NCBI GenBank assembly: GCA_036924285.1
Contig: JAYKYS010000002.1
Coordinates: forward strand, 42,671,501-42,735,500
Origin: Asterella californica
Taxonomy: Eukaryota; Streptophyta; Marchantiopsida; Marchantiales; Aytoniaceae
Length of the DNA: 64,000 bases
Direction of reading: 5' to 3'
Shown: positions 26,340 to 38,756 of the stretch, in pieces
Numbering within the stretch: the stretch's first letter is position 1
How the letters are laid out: each line of letters starts with the position of its first letter
The notes under the pieces: model-generated
The model's database searches: none
Seen by the model: only the letters and a program-made list of their open reading frames with translations
Told to the model about the DNA's origin: nothing
Made by a program: the position numbers and the translations under genes

Positions 26340-28345
26340 CTAGGTATGACTACAAGCGCTACTGGTAACCCAGAAGATCTTATTTTGCTAGTTTACTTCT
26401 AGAGAAATGAGAAATTTAATAGTCATGAAATTGATTATGTGTTCATATTATGTTTAGAATATGTGAAATAAAAAATCAAATTAAAGCTATTTCTGAGTTT
26501 TACAAGTTGTGAGTCATCTCATAACAAACTATTTAGTATTGACAAAGAAATGTTAGATAAAAATTTTGGGTTTCTTGGAATAAAGAGAATCTTTTCTTCA
26601 TACTTTTCTTTGGATAAAGAACAGTATGATGAAAAAATAAATATTCTCTTTCATACGTCTATATTCATATCCAAGGTTTAGTGAAAATGATTGATGTTGT
26701 TGCAATATTTGGTTATCATAAGGAATTGTTGCTGTAGCTAAAGAAGTAAAATTTTGTGATCATTAGAAAGATTAAAAGATAATGTTTAGATCTCTTATGT
26801 GGATGCAATGGATTGTAGTCGAAATGTGTGGACATGAGTGATGGTAATTTCTAAGAGAGTTGATTCATCATATTATTATAGATGCGAGAAAAAAGAATAT
26901 TTTTCTTTGTGCTTAAGGTAAGATGAAAATTACCAAGCAGAATAGAAGTTTCTATTGAATATGTGTGACCGTCAATGATGAATGATTGATATGTTTTCTT
27001 GTTTCTAAAGTAAAATTGCATATGCGGCAAATATATGTTTTTTGAATATTAAATTGTCAATGATTCAAATAAGCACTAATAGCCATATGACCAGTTTGAT
27101 GTTCACAAGAAAGAGAAGTGATTTTAGATGGTCAGTTCCTTCAGAAAACATCCTCTAGTCCAATAGTTATTATCTTGAGGTATTAGTGTCAAAAGTGGAG
27201 ATCTGGACAAGTGTTGTCATGTCTTGGATCAACCTCATGACGAACTATGAAAAGAATATTTCAGAAGGAGATTATGACTTCACCATTGTGTAAAACTCGC
27301 TGAAGAAATCAAAACTGTTCTTTGGATCATCACGAACGAAGCTATAAAGAGAGAGTTATGAGATAAAAAGATATAGATTCGACTGTCACAAATGTTGATC
27401 TGACAACAAGCAGACTGATATAGCCATATGAGGTTGACGGAGAATGACATGTGGTAGTACAGTGTTGAATATATGGCAGTTTATCATGTCAGATGGATTA
27501 TGACATGACACTTGATGATTGGACAAAATGCTGAGTCAGATATGGCATACTAATATCAATGTTGTCGTGAAGAGGATTTTTTGGAACGTGCAAACTTCTA
27601 GCTGTGATAGACTAAAAGCAACAAGAATCATGAGGAAAAACTCAATAGATGTTTGAAGCACTTCTTTATTGTTTGAAAATTCCAAAAAAGTACTAATCTA
27701 TCTTCATTTGAGCGCTCTCTCTCTCTACTCAGAATGACCCATATGAATTTTAAAAGCATCTTAAGTACGCGTGTTTAAAAAACCGATCGTTCAAAATTTT
27801 CTGAGGCTCCTGGTCCCTTGATCTGAATTCACCATTGAAAATTTTAAGTTGAGATGAATCCAACGGTACTAGAATCACCATCTACATCTCTTAGAAATGT
27901 TAAAATGAAGATTTAAAAGTTTCTTGGAACAAAAGTGAATATTTTCTTCGGACTCAAAGAACATTGCGAAGAAAAAACTTTATTATATTTCATGCTTTTA
28001 TACTCATACTCGGGGTTTAAGCTCAGACAGTTGGACGCACATTAAAGTGCGGTTTTGAGACTCCCCTGTAAAGAAAAATCATCAATCTCTCAATCTGAAG
28101 TAATCAGAACGTGTCCATAGCTTCCAGGTAAATCTTCATTACTCGATTGCATCACTTCTTGTCCATCATTGAAGCATTAATATTCCTCCTTCCATATCCG
28201 GCTGCTTCCACACAAGAATATTCCATCACCACTTCCACTACTACTTCTAACTCAACCCCCTCTCTCGGAGAGGAGAAAATCCTCCCATGATATCGATCAA
28301 CTGCTTGATGACGCTGGATCCAAACTTTATTCCGTAAGACTGATC
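26340..28345. other. AT-rich gene-free stretch
   Basis: No open frame over 60 codons and no recognised element. From about 28000 the composition becomes less AT-rich, leading into an unassigned segment (28050-28630) with a 92-codon frame that I do not recognise. Confidence 0.5.
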
Positions 28346-28794
28346 GATCATGAGGGGTCCTCCAGTCTTCCCCTCGTCGTCTTTTTGGAACTCTGCAGTC
28401 TGGACCTACGAGCTAATCCCTTCTCCTTTTCTTCATCATAATCACGAGCTAACCATTACTTGTCAGAATCAGCAAATGACCTTTGACTTGGTCCGGAGAG
28501 ACTCCAGTTTCCACACCTTTCACTCATCCTTGAGTAAACTCTTGGTACTCTTGGAGCATACTTTACGTTTTTTCTCTAAAGACCTGAAGACAGGTATTAT
28601 CTGCTTCAGGACTGCCATGCACCTGTGATAACCTCGCTGTTAACTCGCCGTTAGATATAATATGGTATACAATTCAGGACTGGATCACGTCTCTTTGATA
28701 ACTCGCTGTCAGATATAAGATATACATTAGTTAGTTAGACCAGTTAAACCTTCTCCATGTGTCCGCCAGAAGCAAGTCCATATTATACGGTAGA

Positions 28795-29260
28795 GCAACA
28801 AAGAGTCAATATGCATCCAAAGTGTGCTTCCTGCAGGGTGACCGGAAAAGGACAAACGAAAAAGAAAAGAAAAAATTCACTGGATGTCACTGGACCAGAC
28901 ACTGTAGCGTGGGTGCTTTCCAGATGTTAATGAAAGTTATATAAATATTATAGAAAAAAATTTAATAGTTTTAAAATAAATTTATTACTTTTGTATAAGT
29001 TATATGTTGAGTGTAAACTACACCCTGCAGACAAAACCCATATGAGAAGTAGGTTGGAGCACGCAACGAGAAAGATAAATGCGAGTTACAGTGTAGCAGT
29101 TAAATAGTTTTTGTACACAATTTAATTTATCATCTAACTCTTCTCGCCCAAAAGATTAAGTGATAAATTAAACTGCCTTTGCATATTCTCTTCTTCTGAA
29201 CTTGGAAAAAGGTGAATATGCATCCAAAGTGTGCTTTCGGCAGAACAACAAAGAGTCAAT
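28795..29260 (+). repeat. Two permuted copies of a short repeat pair
   Basis: CAACAAAGAGTCAAT lies at 28796-28810 and 29246-29260. The word ATATGCATCCAAAGTGTGCT lies at 28810-28829 and about 29217-29236. The order of the two blocks is reversed between the two sites, as if they were different windows of one former tandem array. A 61-codon and a 123-codon frame overlap them but are not recognised. Confidence 0.55.
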
Positions 29261-31378
29261 AGGTGGCACTGGCTACCTAGCTGTTGATTACTTACCGAAC
29301 TTCCCAAAAAACCCCACGAAACAAACAGTCGTAGGAAGCTGCAGGTTGAGCGACTTAAAGCTGTACATGGGTACCGTAACTGACCCATTTGTCTTGTCTG
29401 TCGATCGTGACCTTCAAGGTACGGTGAAACGTACTGTACCTTCGAAGCGAACACGCGCATCAAATAGTCAATCAACATTCAAGTTTGCAGCACCCGATCA
29501 ACTGAGTGAATTAACATCAGTAAAAATGAGTTGTTTCATTGATTGTATAAATGGTATTTATTATATTATTTAAATAATAAAAGCTGTCTTTGTTCTTACG
29601 TCGATGAAAGAAAAGTGTTTTTATTTATTTATTTATAAATTTTATTGATTTAAATCATACAAATGTTATGATAAAATTTAAATTATATGAATAATTGTGA
29701 TCAAACATTTCAGTGATCCATCCAACTATACTTTATGTTAAAAATAATATTATTGTTTAGGATATTCTTATAAGTGACTATGTAAAATATATAATATTAT
29801 TATAAATAATATATAAAATATCAGTGTCCTATCACATTGCCATCCTAGTGTCACCATGTCATTCGTGTGAATATCTCTAGCTCTTCATAACATATCTCTT
29901 GCTATGTTAACGCTACTTCACAACATATTTTTCTCTCGGCATGTCACCTCTACTGCCACGTGTAGATACACCCTCATTATAGGATTATGAGATTTGAACC
30001 TTAAACTAGTTTCTGATGCAATATTTTCCTTACCGTTGGAGGAGCTAAACATGAAAGTTTTGGTTTTTCTATATAATTTGAAATATCAGGATCCTCCTGT
30101 TTATGCACAGCTATTGAACAGTATATCGTTTAACGTTGTAAACTTAATTATTTGGCGAATGCATATATTATACCTTCCTGACATTTTATTCTATACTACA
30201 AAAGTCACCTTGTGTATACACGGTTTGGGGTTTATGAATTTTTGCCATAGGTTTTCTCTCTTAATGGCTTGGGTACATCAAAGCCAGGTTTTGGGTGGAA
30301 ACATTCAAGCTAGCATCGAATTGAGCCACTTAGGATCAAACTGTTTTGAGAATCTTGAATCAAATTGACATTAAACTATATTATTTGAACCGATTTTCAG
30401 AAAATTAAACTGATTATTATAATCAATAACATGAAACTAGTCCAAATGAAGTAAGGATCAAGTCGATTGATAGACTATCAATATTATTATTATCCAGTAA
30501 AAATGAATTATCCAAATAAGGTCATTATCTGAATGACAGAGAAATCAACACTAGCATTACTTATCTGACGCCACAGCCCAAGAATCGACAAAATGGAAAA
30601 CCAAGACATTCATTTTATATTACGTTTGATCCATTTGGTGTGGGATTAAAAGTTCCTCAGAGGTGTTTTGGATTGGAATGATTTCTCCTGGCAACGGATT
30701 CTTCAGTTTACTATAACAAATTAAACAATCTTAATAAAATTAAATCATATTGCTTTGTTGTAAACCTTCAAAGTAAAAATCACATCGGTTAAAACCAAAC
30801 TATTTTTACCCTTATCACTGAACAAGAATCTAATCTAGAACCGAACCTTTTCTGGAACCAATTTCTAAATACTATCTCAGCCGCCACTCTTTGAAGTTTG
30901 AAGACTAAAGAATTGCGGTATGCTTATTGTACAGTGTTGACGCATGTAACTTGAACATCTCGAGACGTAAATTCTTTCATGGGCGTTGCACGAGCCTGAA
31001 GGAAAATACTAAATTAGTGTTCTATAAGGTCACACAATCTATTATTCCTAATTGTCATAAAACGGATGTATATATTATAAATATTTAAAATTTTAAAATA
31101 GTTGCGCAGGTGGACATTAATAGATAAGTGAGTTGAAGTTGCCCTAAATAAAGAAGTGAAATAAAAATCATCATACTGTACAGTGTAGAAAGTGTTTACT
31201 GAAGAGAGAATACGAGTAATCTCTTTATACTTTTTACATTAACTAGGTTTAAAGATTACAGTTCAAAGTTGTTATAAAATATAATCCAACTGTTTTCTAA
31301 AGCGACTAAAGCACTTGAGTGAATATATGTCGAAAGCGTACTGCTGTCATGGAGAGGAAGAGGTCAAACGGAGAAGCA
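29261..31378. other. Gene-free, AT-rich
   Basis: Very AT-rich around 29560-29830. A 124-codon plus-strand frame (29994-30368) has no recognised similarity and ordinary AT-driven composition. Nothing else was seen. Confidence 0.5.
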
Positions 31379-31448
31379 CGATGGGATTAATGTCGCAACT
31401 AGGTAGGCGTTATGGTGGTTTGGGAGGTCAATATTTGGAGCGGTGGAA

Positions 31449-32240
31449 ACGCGGTGGAATTAATGGCGCGGCTAGGTAGGCGTTAAGATGGTTTGGTGGG
31501 GCTGATTTGGAGTGGGCGGAGGGGATGGTGCCTTGGTCTTGCTAGTTCGCTTGTTTTTCTTCGCATTTCTTCGCTCGTTGTTCGTTGTTCGCAGGGCTTT
31601 GCGAGGATGAGTTTCATTTTGTCTTTCATTGGTCGGACAAGGATTTGCGCACGACAATTTCTCTTCGGGTGGTGACGGAGCTGTTTGTTTTCATCGATTT
31701 CTTTCTTCGTTCATTGGTCGAACGAGGATTTGCGCATGGAAATTTCTCATCGGATGCGGGCGGAGATGTTTGTTTTCATCGATTCGTCCCGAGGTCGTTT
31801 GCGCACGACAATTTCTCTTTGGATAAAGGCTGGGCTGTTTGTTTTGATCGACTCGTTCACTTGCTTCGTTGATTGGTTGGTTGCAGGATGGCGAAGGTAA
31901 TTTCTCGTTGGCCAGGGCTATTTGTTTCTTTCGGTTCACGCGGTGGAATTAATGACGCGATTAGGTAGGCGCTAGGATGGTTTGGCGGGATCGATTTGGA
32001 GCGGGCGGAGAGGATCGTGACTTGGCCTTGCTAGTTCGCTTGTTTTTCTTCGCATTTCTTCGCTCGTTGTTGGTTGTTCATAGGGCTTTGCGAGGACGAG
32101 TTTCGTTTTCTCTTCATTGGTCGGACGAGAGTTTGCGCACGAAATTTCTCTTCGGACGGGGGCGGGGCTGTTTATTTTCATCCATCCGTTCCGTGACCGT
32201 TTACGCACAGCAATTTCTCTTTCTCTTTTCTCTTTAATCA
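31449..32240 (+). repeat. Tandem repeat, 489-bp unit (about 1.6 copies) with inner sub-repeats
   Basis: ACGCGGTGGAATTAATG starts at 31449 and again at 31938, and the following sequence matches closely (CTTGCTAGTTCGCTTG, CGCATTTCTTCGCTCG). A more diverged start (GGGATTAATGTCGCAACTAG) lies at about 31385. Inside each unit a shorter repeat recurs: TTTGCGCA(C/T)G(A/G)-AATTTCTC followed by GGCTGTTTGTTTTCATCGA, three times in the first unit and twice in the second. The array ends about 40 bp before the solo LTR. Open frames of 60-95 codons across it only follow the repeat. Confidence 0.8.
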
Positions 32241-32279
32241 AGTTCGATAACGTCAAGATAGAGAGAACATGTCACCCGT

Positions 32280-34140
32280 TATCGTGTCGAATATTGCGTG
32301 AAGGATGTCCAAGAAAACGCGAGGTTCTTGGTTGTGGAGATGTTGTGTGCTGAAACAGAGACAAGACAGAGAAAAACAACCACGAAAACGAAGGCTACGA
32401 TATATACACTCCAAATGTATGTACACTACCGGTTCTTTCTCTTAAGAGCACAGAACTGAAAACAGACCAGAGCGGTCTGTAACCTGCTTCAAAGCCTCTA
32501 AAAACAACCCTTGAATCACAACCCTGATCCAAAAACACCGAAGCGTAGCTCAAAGCAAGAGAAACTTCTCTTTGCTAACAAGCAGAGCCACAGCAGTATC
32601 ACGCGATCCAAACCCAAGTCCAAACCACATCCATGTACAAGTTCTTAGCTAAAGCTAGCTACCACAAGCTATATATAGCCAACCAGAACTCTAACAAACT
32701 TAAAAGAGCAAAACCCGTAGCGAAGAAATCGAAAAAGACCTATCTGTGAATTTCCTCCTTTCGTCGAACGGACTTTAGATGTCGATAAGGTCTCCTCCGT
32801 TGACTCCGTTAACCCAAGAAACCTTCAGATCCGACTCCCAACAGCCGAGATATCGTTGATTTTTGATCGCAGGTGACTGAACTTTCAAAAACCCCTCCCT
32901 GCGGCTTAAAATCGCACACACCGCACAAACGGATCGTCCAAACTGATATCCGTCTTCTCTGGCAGGTAGATCTAGCTACTCTGAACCCAACAAGACTCCA
33001 AACAAGCCGTTTGGAGTTCCTCTTGCAAAACCACACGAGAAATTTGGTCGCAGGTTGCAAAAAACTGACGTAAATTGACTCCATGCGGCTTAAACTCGCT
33101 CACCACACCCAAACCAACAATCCAATTCATGTATAATCTTCTCCTATGCGGAGATGAAGACTCCCTAATTGCATAGGCACCAAGAACGAAGAGCTTGGCT
33201 CATCGATCGCGAAGAACAATCCAACCTCAGGTCGCAGACGAACGAAAATCTGATGTAAGTGCTTCCCTGCGAGCCAATTTCACTCAGAACTCCCAAATTG
33301 TCCGATGAAACTTCGTATCGTCTTCAATTTCCTGTAGAACTCGTTGTTCTGATCCCGATGGATCCAAGGACAGCAAGTTTGGACTCCAGAACGGTCCGAA
33401 CGGTCCAACTCTCCTTCACAGGTAACTGAAAACCTCAAATCTGCTTCTTGTGTCTCAATTTCTCTCAGTACACATCCCCCGATCCGCCTCTTCACAAATC
33501 GTCTTAACTTGTGCGTAGCTTGCTCAGATCTGAACCCAAACGACGCCTTGCGCGCTTGCATTGGACCTCCAAATCTCCCGAACCGTCCGTTGACAGGTCG
33601 CATGCGCAAGCTAGCCCCTAAGCTGCCCCCTTGTCACAGTCTCTGTACGTACGAAGTTCTCTCAATAATAATGAAGCAGGCCTCTTGCATCTTCGATATA
33701 ACGCCTGAAGCCTCAAATACCCAGTCAGCAAGTAAACTAAGGCCTAGTTTGATTTTTCTTTCTTTCGAGTCGCATAACTTCTCCAGTAGGTATCCAAATG
33801 AAGTAGACAAGATGCCCATGGAAAGCTGACAACGAGCTCTACCCATCTATATGATAAAAGTGAAGATCCGAAGCTAGGCCCCAGCACATAAGCTGGGGCC
33901 TAGCTTGTTTTCTCCATCTTTCGAGTCCTGTAACTTCTCCACTAGACGTCCAAACGAAGTAGACAAAGTGCCTGTGGAATGTTGACAAAGAGCTCTATCT
34001 ACTGATGCGATGAAAGTGGAGATATGAAATGGCGCCAAAAACCCATAAGTAGAGGCCTAGCTTGTCTTCTCATGAGTGTCTTTGGAGCGACAAGCATCGG
34101 AATTTTGAATTTCAAGTAGGAGCCGGTCCACGACACGACA
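32280..34140 (-). repeat. Solo LTR of the Gypsy family, 1861 bp, with 4-bp target duplication
   Basis: It starts TATCGTGTCG and ends CGACACGACA, matching the ends of the LTRs at 36713 and 41177. CCGT precedes it (32276-32279) and follows it (34141-34144), which fits a 4-bp target duplication. There is no interior sequence, so it is a solo LTR left by recombination between two LTRs. It carries two 157-bp repeat units (starting 33741 and 33897). Transcription orientation is minus, judged from the TATA-like element near 32397-32404 and the orientation of copy C. Confidence 0.85.
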
Positions 34141-34406
34141 CCGTACATACTGCATAGTGTTCCTTTGCAAACATTAGCTGGTCCGTTTCGCTTCTTTTCA
34201 TACTTGGTCAATAACTTCTTTCTCTATTTGTAAGACACTTGGGTCCGAATGTTTTCTTATCCTGCACACTTCAGCCGAGCTGACGGTTCCTTGAGATCCA
34301 CTGTTCTTGCGGTTTATCGCCTCCGTTCTCACCCTTGTGTATGCAACCAGGTCGACCTTGAGGAAAGCATTGTTCTTTGTCCTCATTTCTCTCTCATCAT
34401 CAAACC

Positions 34407-34783
34407 ATGTCTCTCCGTCGTGAGGTCAGAGCTAGGCGCCCCAACCTAGAGCTTTCAGTGACAATCTGTACCACGGGAGGTGACCTCGATCCTACTTACT
34501 TTCCTCTTGTTTCCAAATTTTTGAAGAAGCAATGCGTGTTTGGTATATTTTCGATTGAGCGTGAGAGATCCTTGCTTCACTTGCACTTTTAAGGTGTGGT
34601 ATGCATATACACGAAGCCGTATGTCAAGGTGAAGAAACGTATATGACAGGTGTTGGGGTGGGATAAAGACAGACATCTGGGAGCTGAGGTTTGTGTCAAG
34701 AAGCTGTCCAATAAAGACATCCATATGTTCGTTGGGATGCTCGGTTATTGTCTTAAGGACGAAAACCACCAGCACCATCACGC
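34407..34783 (+). pseudogene. HUH-endonuclease (Rep-like) gene, N-terminal part, interrupted
   Basis: From ATG 34407 the frame reads a basic N-terminus, then a beta-strand segment LELSVTICTTG (rolling-circle motif 1-like), then SIERERSLLHLHF, whose His-Leu-His is the metal-binding HUH motif. A stop (34590) follows immediately, then GVVCIYTKPYVKVKKRI and a second stop (34644). After these comes GMLGYCLKDE, with the candidate nucleophile Tyr and Lys of a YxxK motif (Tyr codon 34746-34748). Such proteins nick and join single-stranded DNA in rolling-circle replicons and in HUH transposons such as Replitrons. Both stops can be explained by C-to-T change. After 34783 the gene is cut by the LTR composite and resumes at 43206. 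It could derive from a transposon or an endogenised replicon; I cannot decide from one copy. Confidence 0.65.
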
Positions 34784-36707
34784 TGTCGTGTCGTGGACCG
34801 GCTCTTACATGAAAATCAAATTTTGACTTTTGTCGCTCCAAAGACACTTATGGGTAAGACAAGCTAGGCCCTAGCTTACGAGTTTTTGGCACAATTTCAG
34901 ATCTCCATTTCCATCGCATAGATGGGTAGAGCTCCTTGTCAGCTTTCCATAAGCATTTTGTCTACTTCGTTTGGACGCCTAGTGGAGAAGTTACAGGACT
35001 CGAAAGATGGAGAAAACAAGCTAGGCCCCAGCTTACGGGTTTTTGGCACCATTTCGGATCTTTGTTTTCATCGCACAGATGGGTAGAGCTCCTTGTCAGC
35101 TTTCCATAGGCACTTTGTCTACTTCGTTTGGGCACCTAGTGGAGAAGTTACAAGACACGAAAGATGGAGAAAACAAGCTAAGCCCCAGCTTACGGGCTTT
35201 TGGCGCAACTTCGGATCTTCACTTTTATCGCATAGATGGATAGAGCTCTTTGTCAGCTTTTCATGGGCATCTTGTTTACTTCGTTTGGATATCCAGAGAA
35301 GAAGTTATGCGATTCGAAAGAAGGCAAAACAAGCTAGACCCCTAGTTACTTGCTGATTGGGTATTTAGGGCTTCAAGCGTTATATCAAAGACGCAAGGGG
35401 CCTGCTTCTTATTATTCAGGTATTGAGGAGAGAACTGTACGTACAGAGACTATTGCAAGGGGGGTGCTTAAGGGGCTAGCTTGCGTCTGCGACTTGTCAA
35501 TGGACGGTTCGGGAGATTTAGGGGTCCAATGCAAGCGCGCAAGGCGTCGTTGGGTTCAGATCTGTGCAGGCTACGCACTGGTTCATACCGTTTGGGAAGA
35601 GACGGATCAGAGAGTGTGTACTGAGGGAAATTGAGACGCAGGAAGCAGATTTGAAGTTTTTCAGTTACCTGTGAAGGAGAGTTGGACCGTTCGGGCCGTT
35701 CCGGAGTCCAAACTTGCTGTCCTTGGATCCAACGGGATCAGAACACCGAGTTCTACAGGAAATTGAAGACGATACCAGTTTTCATCGGGCGGTTTGGAAG
35801 TTCTGAGTGAAATTGGCTCGCAGGGAAGCGCTTACATCAGATTTTTGTTCACCTGCGACCTGAGGTTGGGCTGTTCTTCGCGATCGGTGAGTCAAGCTCT
35901 TCGTTCTTGGTGCCTACGCGATCAGGGAGTCTTCATCTACTCATAGGAGAAGACTGTGTGTGAATTGGATTGTTGGTTTGAGTGTGCTGAGCAAGTTTGA
36001 GCCGCAGGGAGCTGATTTACGTCAGTTTTTTGCAACCTGCGGCCAAATTTCTCGAGTGGTTTTGCAAGGGGAACTCCAAACGACTTGTTTGGAGTCTCGT
36101 TGGGTTCAGGGTAGCAAGATCTATCTGCCAGCGAAGACGGATATCAGTTTGGACGATCCGTTTGTGTGGTGTGAGCGATTTCAAGTCGCAGGGAGGAGTT
36201 TTTGGAGGTTCGGTCACCTGCGACCGAAAATCAGCGATATCTCGGCTGTTGGAAGTCGGATCTGAAGGTTTCTTGGGTTAACGGAGTCAGCGGAGGAGAC
36301 CCTATCGACATCTGAAGTCCGTTCAGCGAAAAGAGGAAGTCCACAAATAGACCTTTTTCGGTTTCTTCGCTACGGGTTTTGCTCTTTTGAGTTCGTTAGA
36401 ATTCTGGTTGGTTGTATACAGCTTGTGGTAGCTAGCTTTAGCTAAGAGCTTATACATGGATGTGGTTTGGACTTGGGTTTGGATCTTGTGATACTGCTGT
36501 GGCTCTGTTTGGTAGCAAAGAGAAGTTTCTCTTGCTTTGAGCTACGCTTCGGTGGTTTTGGGTCGGGGTTGTGATTCAAGGGGTGCTTTTAAGGATTTTT
36601 GAAGCAAGTTACAGATCGCTCTGGTATGTTTTTCAATTCTGTGCTCTTAGGAGAAAGAACCAGCAGTGTACATACATTTGGAGTGTATATATCGCAGCGT
36701 TCGTTTT
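34784..36707 (+). repeat. Inverted LTR lacking its last 105 bp (U3 with TATA)
   Basis: It begins TGTCGTGTCGTGG and runs in the opposite orientation to the neighbouring LTRs. It carries three 157-bp units (phase points 34864, 35021, 35178, 35334). Its 1924 bp plus the missing 105 bp equals the 2029 bp of the complete LTRs. It stops about 21 bases after the start of its TATA-like element (36686-36693), so R and U5 are absent. It differs from the two complete LTRs clearly more than they differ from each other, so it comes from another family member. Confidence 0.8.
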
Positions 36708-36712
36708 TGGGA

Positions 36713-38741
36713 TGTCGCGTCGGATATTGCATGAAGGATGTCTAGGAAAACGCGAGGTTCCTGGCTGTGGAGATGTTATGTGCTGAAACAGAGACAAGAC
36801 AGAGAAAAACAACCACGAAAACGAACGCTGCGATATATACACTCCAAATGTATGTACACTGTCGTTTCTTTCTCCTAACAACACAAAAACTGAAGAACAG
36901 ACCAGAGCGGTCTGTAACCTACTTCAGAAGCCTTAAAACAAACCCCTGAATCGCAACCCTAGCCCGAAATCGCCGAAGCGTAGCTCAAAGCAAGAGAAAC
37001 TTCTCTTTGCTAACAAACAGAGCCACAACAGTATCACGCGATCCAAACCCAAGTCCAAACCACATCCACACACTAGCTCTTGGCTAAAGCTAGCTACCAC
37101 AAGCCATACACAACCAACTAAGTCCTTAACGAACTCAAAAGGACGAAACCTGTAGCGAAGAAACCGAAAAAGGTCTATCTGTGGACTTCCTCTTTTCGCT
37201 GAACGGACTTCAGATGTCGATAGGGTCTCCTCCGCTGACTCCGTTAACCCAAGAAACTTTCAGATCCGACTCTTGATAGCCGAGATATCGCCGATTTTTG
37301 GTCGCAAGTGACCGAACCTTCAAAAATTGCTCCCTGCGGCTTAAAACCGCACACCACGCACAAACGGATCGTCTAAACTGATATCCGTCTTCCCTGGCAG
37401 ATAGATCTAGCTACCCTGAATCCAACGAGACTCCAAACAAGTCGTTTGGAGTTCCCCTTGCAAAACCACTCGAGAAATTTGGCCGCAGGTTGCAAAAAAC
37501 TGACGTAAATCAGCTCCCTGCGGCTCAAACTTGCTCACCACACTCAAACCAACAATCCAATTCACACACGGTCTTCTCCTATGAGTAGATGAAGACTCCC
37601 TGATCGCGTAGGCACCAAGAACGAAGAGCTTGGCTCACCGATCGCGAAGAACAGCCCAACCTCATGTCGCAGGTGAACGAAAATCTGATGCAAGCGCTTC
37701 CCTACGAGCCAATTTCACTCAGAACTTCCAAACCGCCCGATGAAAACTGATATCGTCTTCAATTTCCTGTAGAACTCGGTGTTCTGATCCCGTTGGATCC
37801 AAGGACAGCAAGTTTGGACTCCGGAACGGTCCGAACGGTCCAACTCTCCTTCACAGGTAACTGAAAACTTCAAATCTGCCTCCTGCGTCTCAATTTCACT
37901 CAGAACACAACCCCCGATCCGTCTCTTCCCAAACCGTTTGAACCAGTGCGTAGCCTGCACAGATCTGAACCCAACGACGTCTTGCGCGCTTGCATTGGAC
38001 TCCTAAATCTCCCGAACCGTCCGTTGACAGGTCGCAGACGCAAGCTAACCCCTTAAGCACCCCCCTTGCAACAGTCTCTGTACGTACAGTTTTCTCCTGA
38101 ATACCTGAATAATAAGAAGCAGGCCCCTTGCGTCTTTGATATAACGCTTGAAGCCCTAAATACCCAGTCAGCAAGTAACCAGGGGCCTAGCTTGATTTTA
38201 CCTTCTTTTGAATCGCATAACTTCTTCTCTGGATGTCCAAACGAAGTAAACAAGATGCCCATGGAATGCTGACAACGAGCTCTACCCATCTATTTGATGA
38301 AAGTGAAGATCCGAAGTTGCGTCAAAAGCCCGTAAGCTAGGGCCTAGCTTGTTTTCTCCATCTTTCGAGTCTTGTAACTTCTCCACTAGGCGCCCAAACG
38401 AAGTAGACAAAGTGTCTATGGAAAGCTGACAAGGAGCTCTACCCATCTATGCGATGAAAACAAAGATCCGAAATGGTGCCAAAAACCCGTAAGCTGGGGC
38501 CTAGCTTGTTTTCTCCATCTTTCGAGTCTTGTAACTTCTCCACTAGGCGTCCAAATGAAGTAGACAAAGTGCTTATGGAAAGCTGACAAGGAGCTCTACC
38601 CATCTATGCGATGGAAATGGAGATCTGAAATTGTGCCAAAAACTCGTAAGCTAGGGCCTAGCTTGTCTTACCCATAAGTGTCTTTGGAGCGACAAAAGTC
38701 AAAATTTGATTTTCATGTAGGAGCCGGTCCACGACACGACA
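36713..38741 (-). repeat. 3' LTR of copy C, 2029 bp
   Basis: It starts TGTCGCGTCGG and ends CGACACGACA on the plus strand. Similarity to 41177-43205 runs base for base without length change. The gag of copy C is on the minus strand, so this left LTR is the 3' one. It is bordered on its interior side by a polypurine tract. Confidence 0.9.
38184..38654. repeat. Three tandem 157-bp units within the LTR
   Basis: GGCCTAG marks unit starts at 38184, 38341, 38498 and 38655, giving an exact 157-bp period. Each unit contains a TCTTTCGAGTC-like block, CCAAACGAAGTAGACAA and GAGCTCTACCCATCTAT. The same array occurs in the other LTRs with one, two or three units. Confidence 0.9.
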
Positions 38742-38756
38742 TCCACCCCCTCCAAA
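38742..38756 (-). promoter_or_regulatory. Polypurine tract of copy C
   Basis: On the minus strand TTTGGAGGGGGTGGA lies directly against the TG end of the 3' LTR, the expected place and composition for the primer of plus-strand DNA synthesis. The adjacent interior (38757-39418) is pyrimidine-rich on the plus strand and has no recognisable coding region. Confidence 0.7.
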
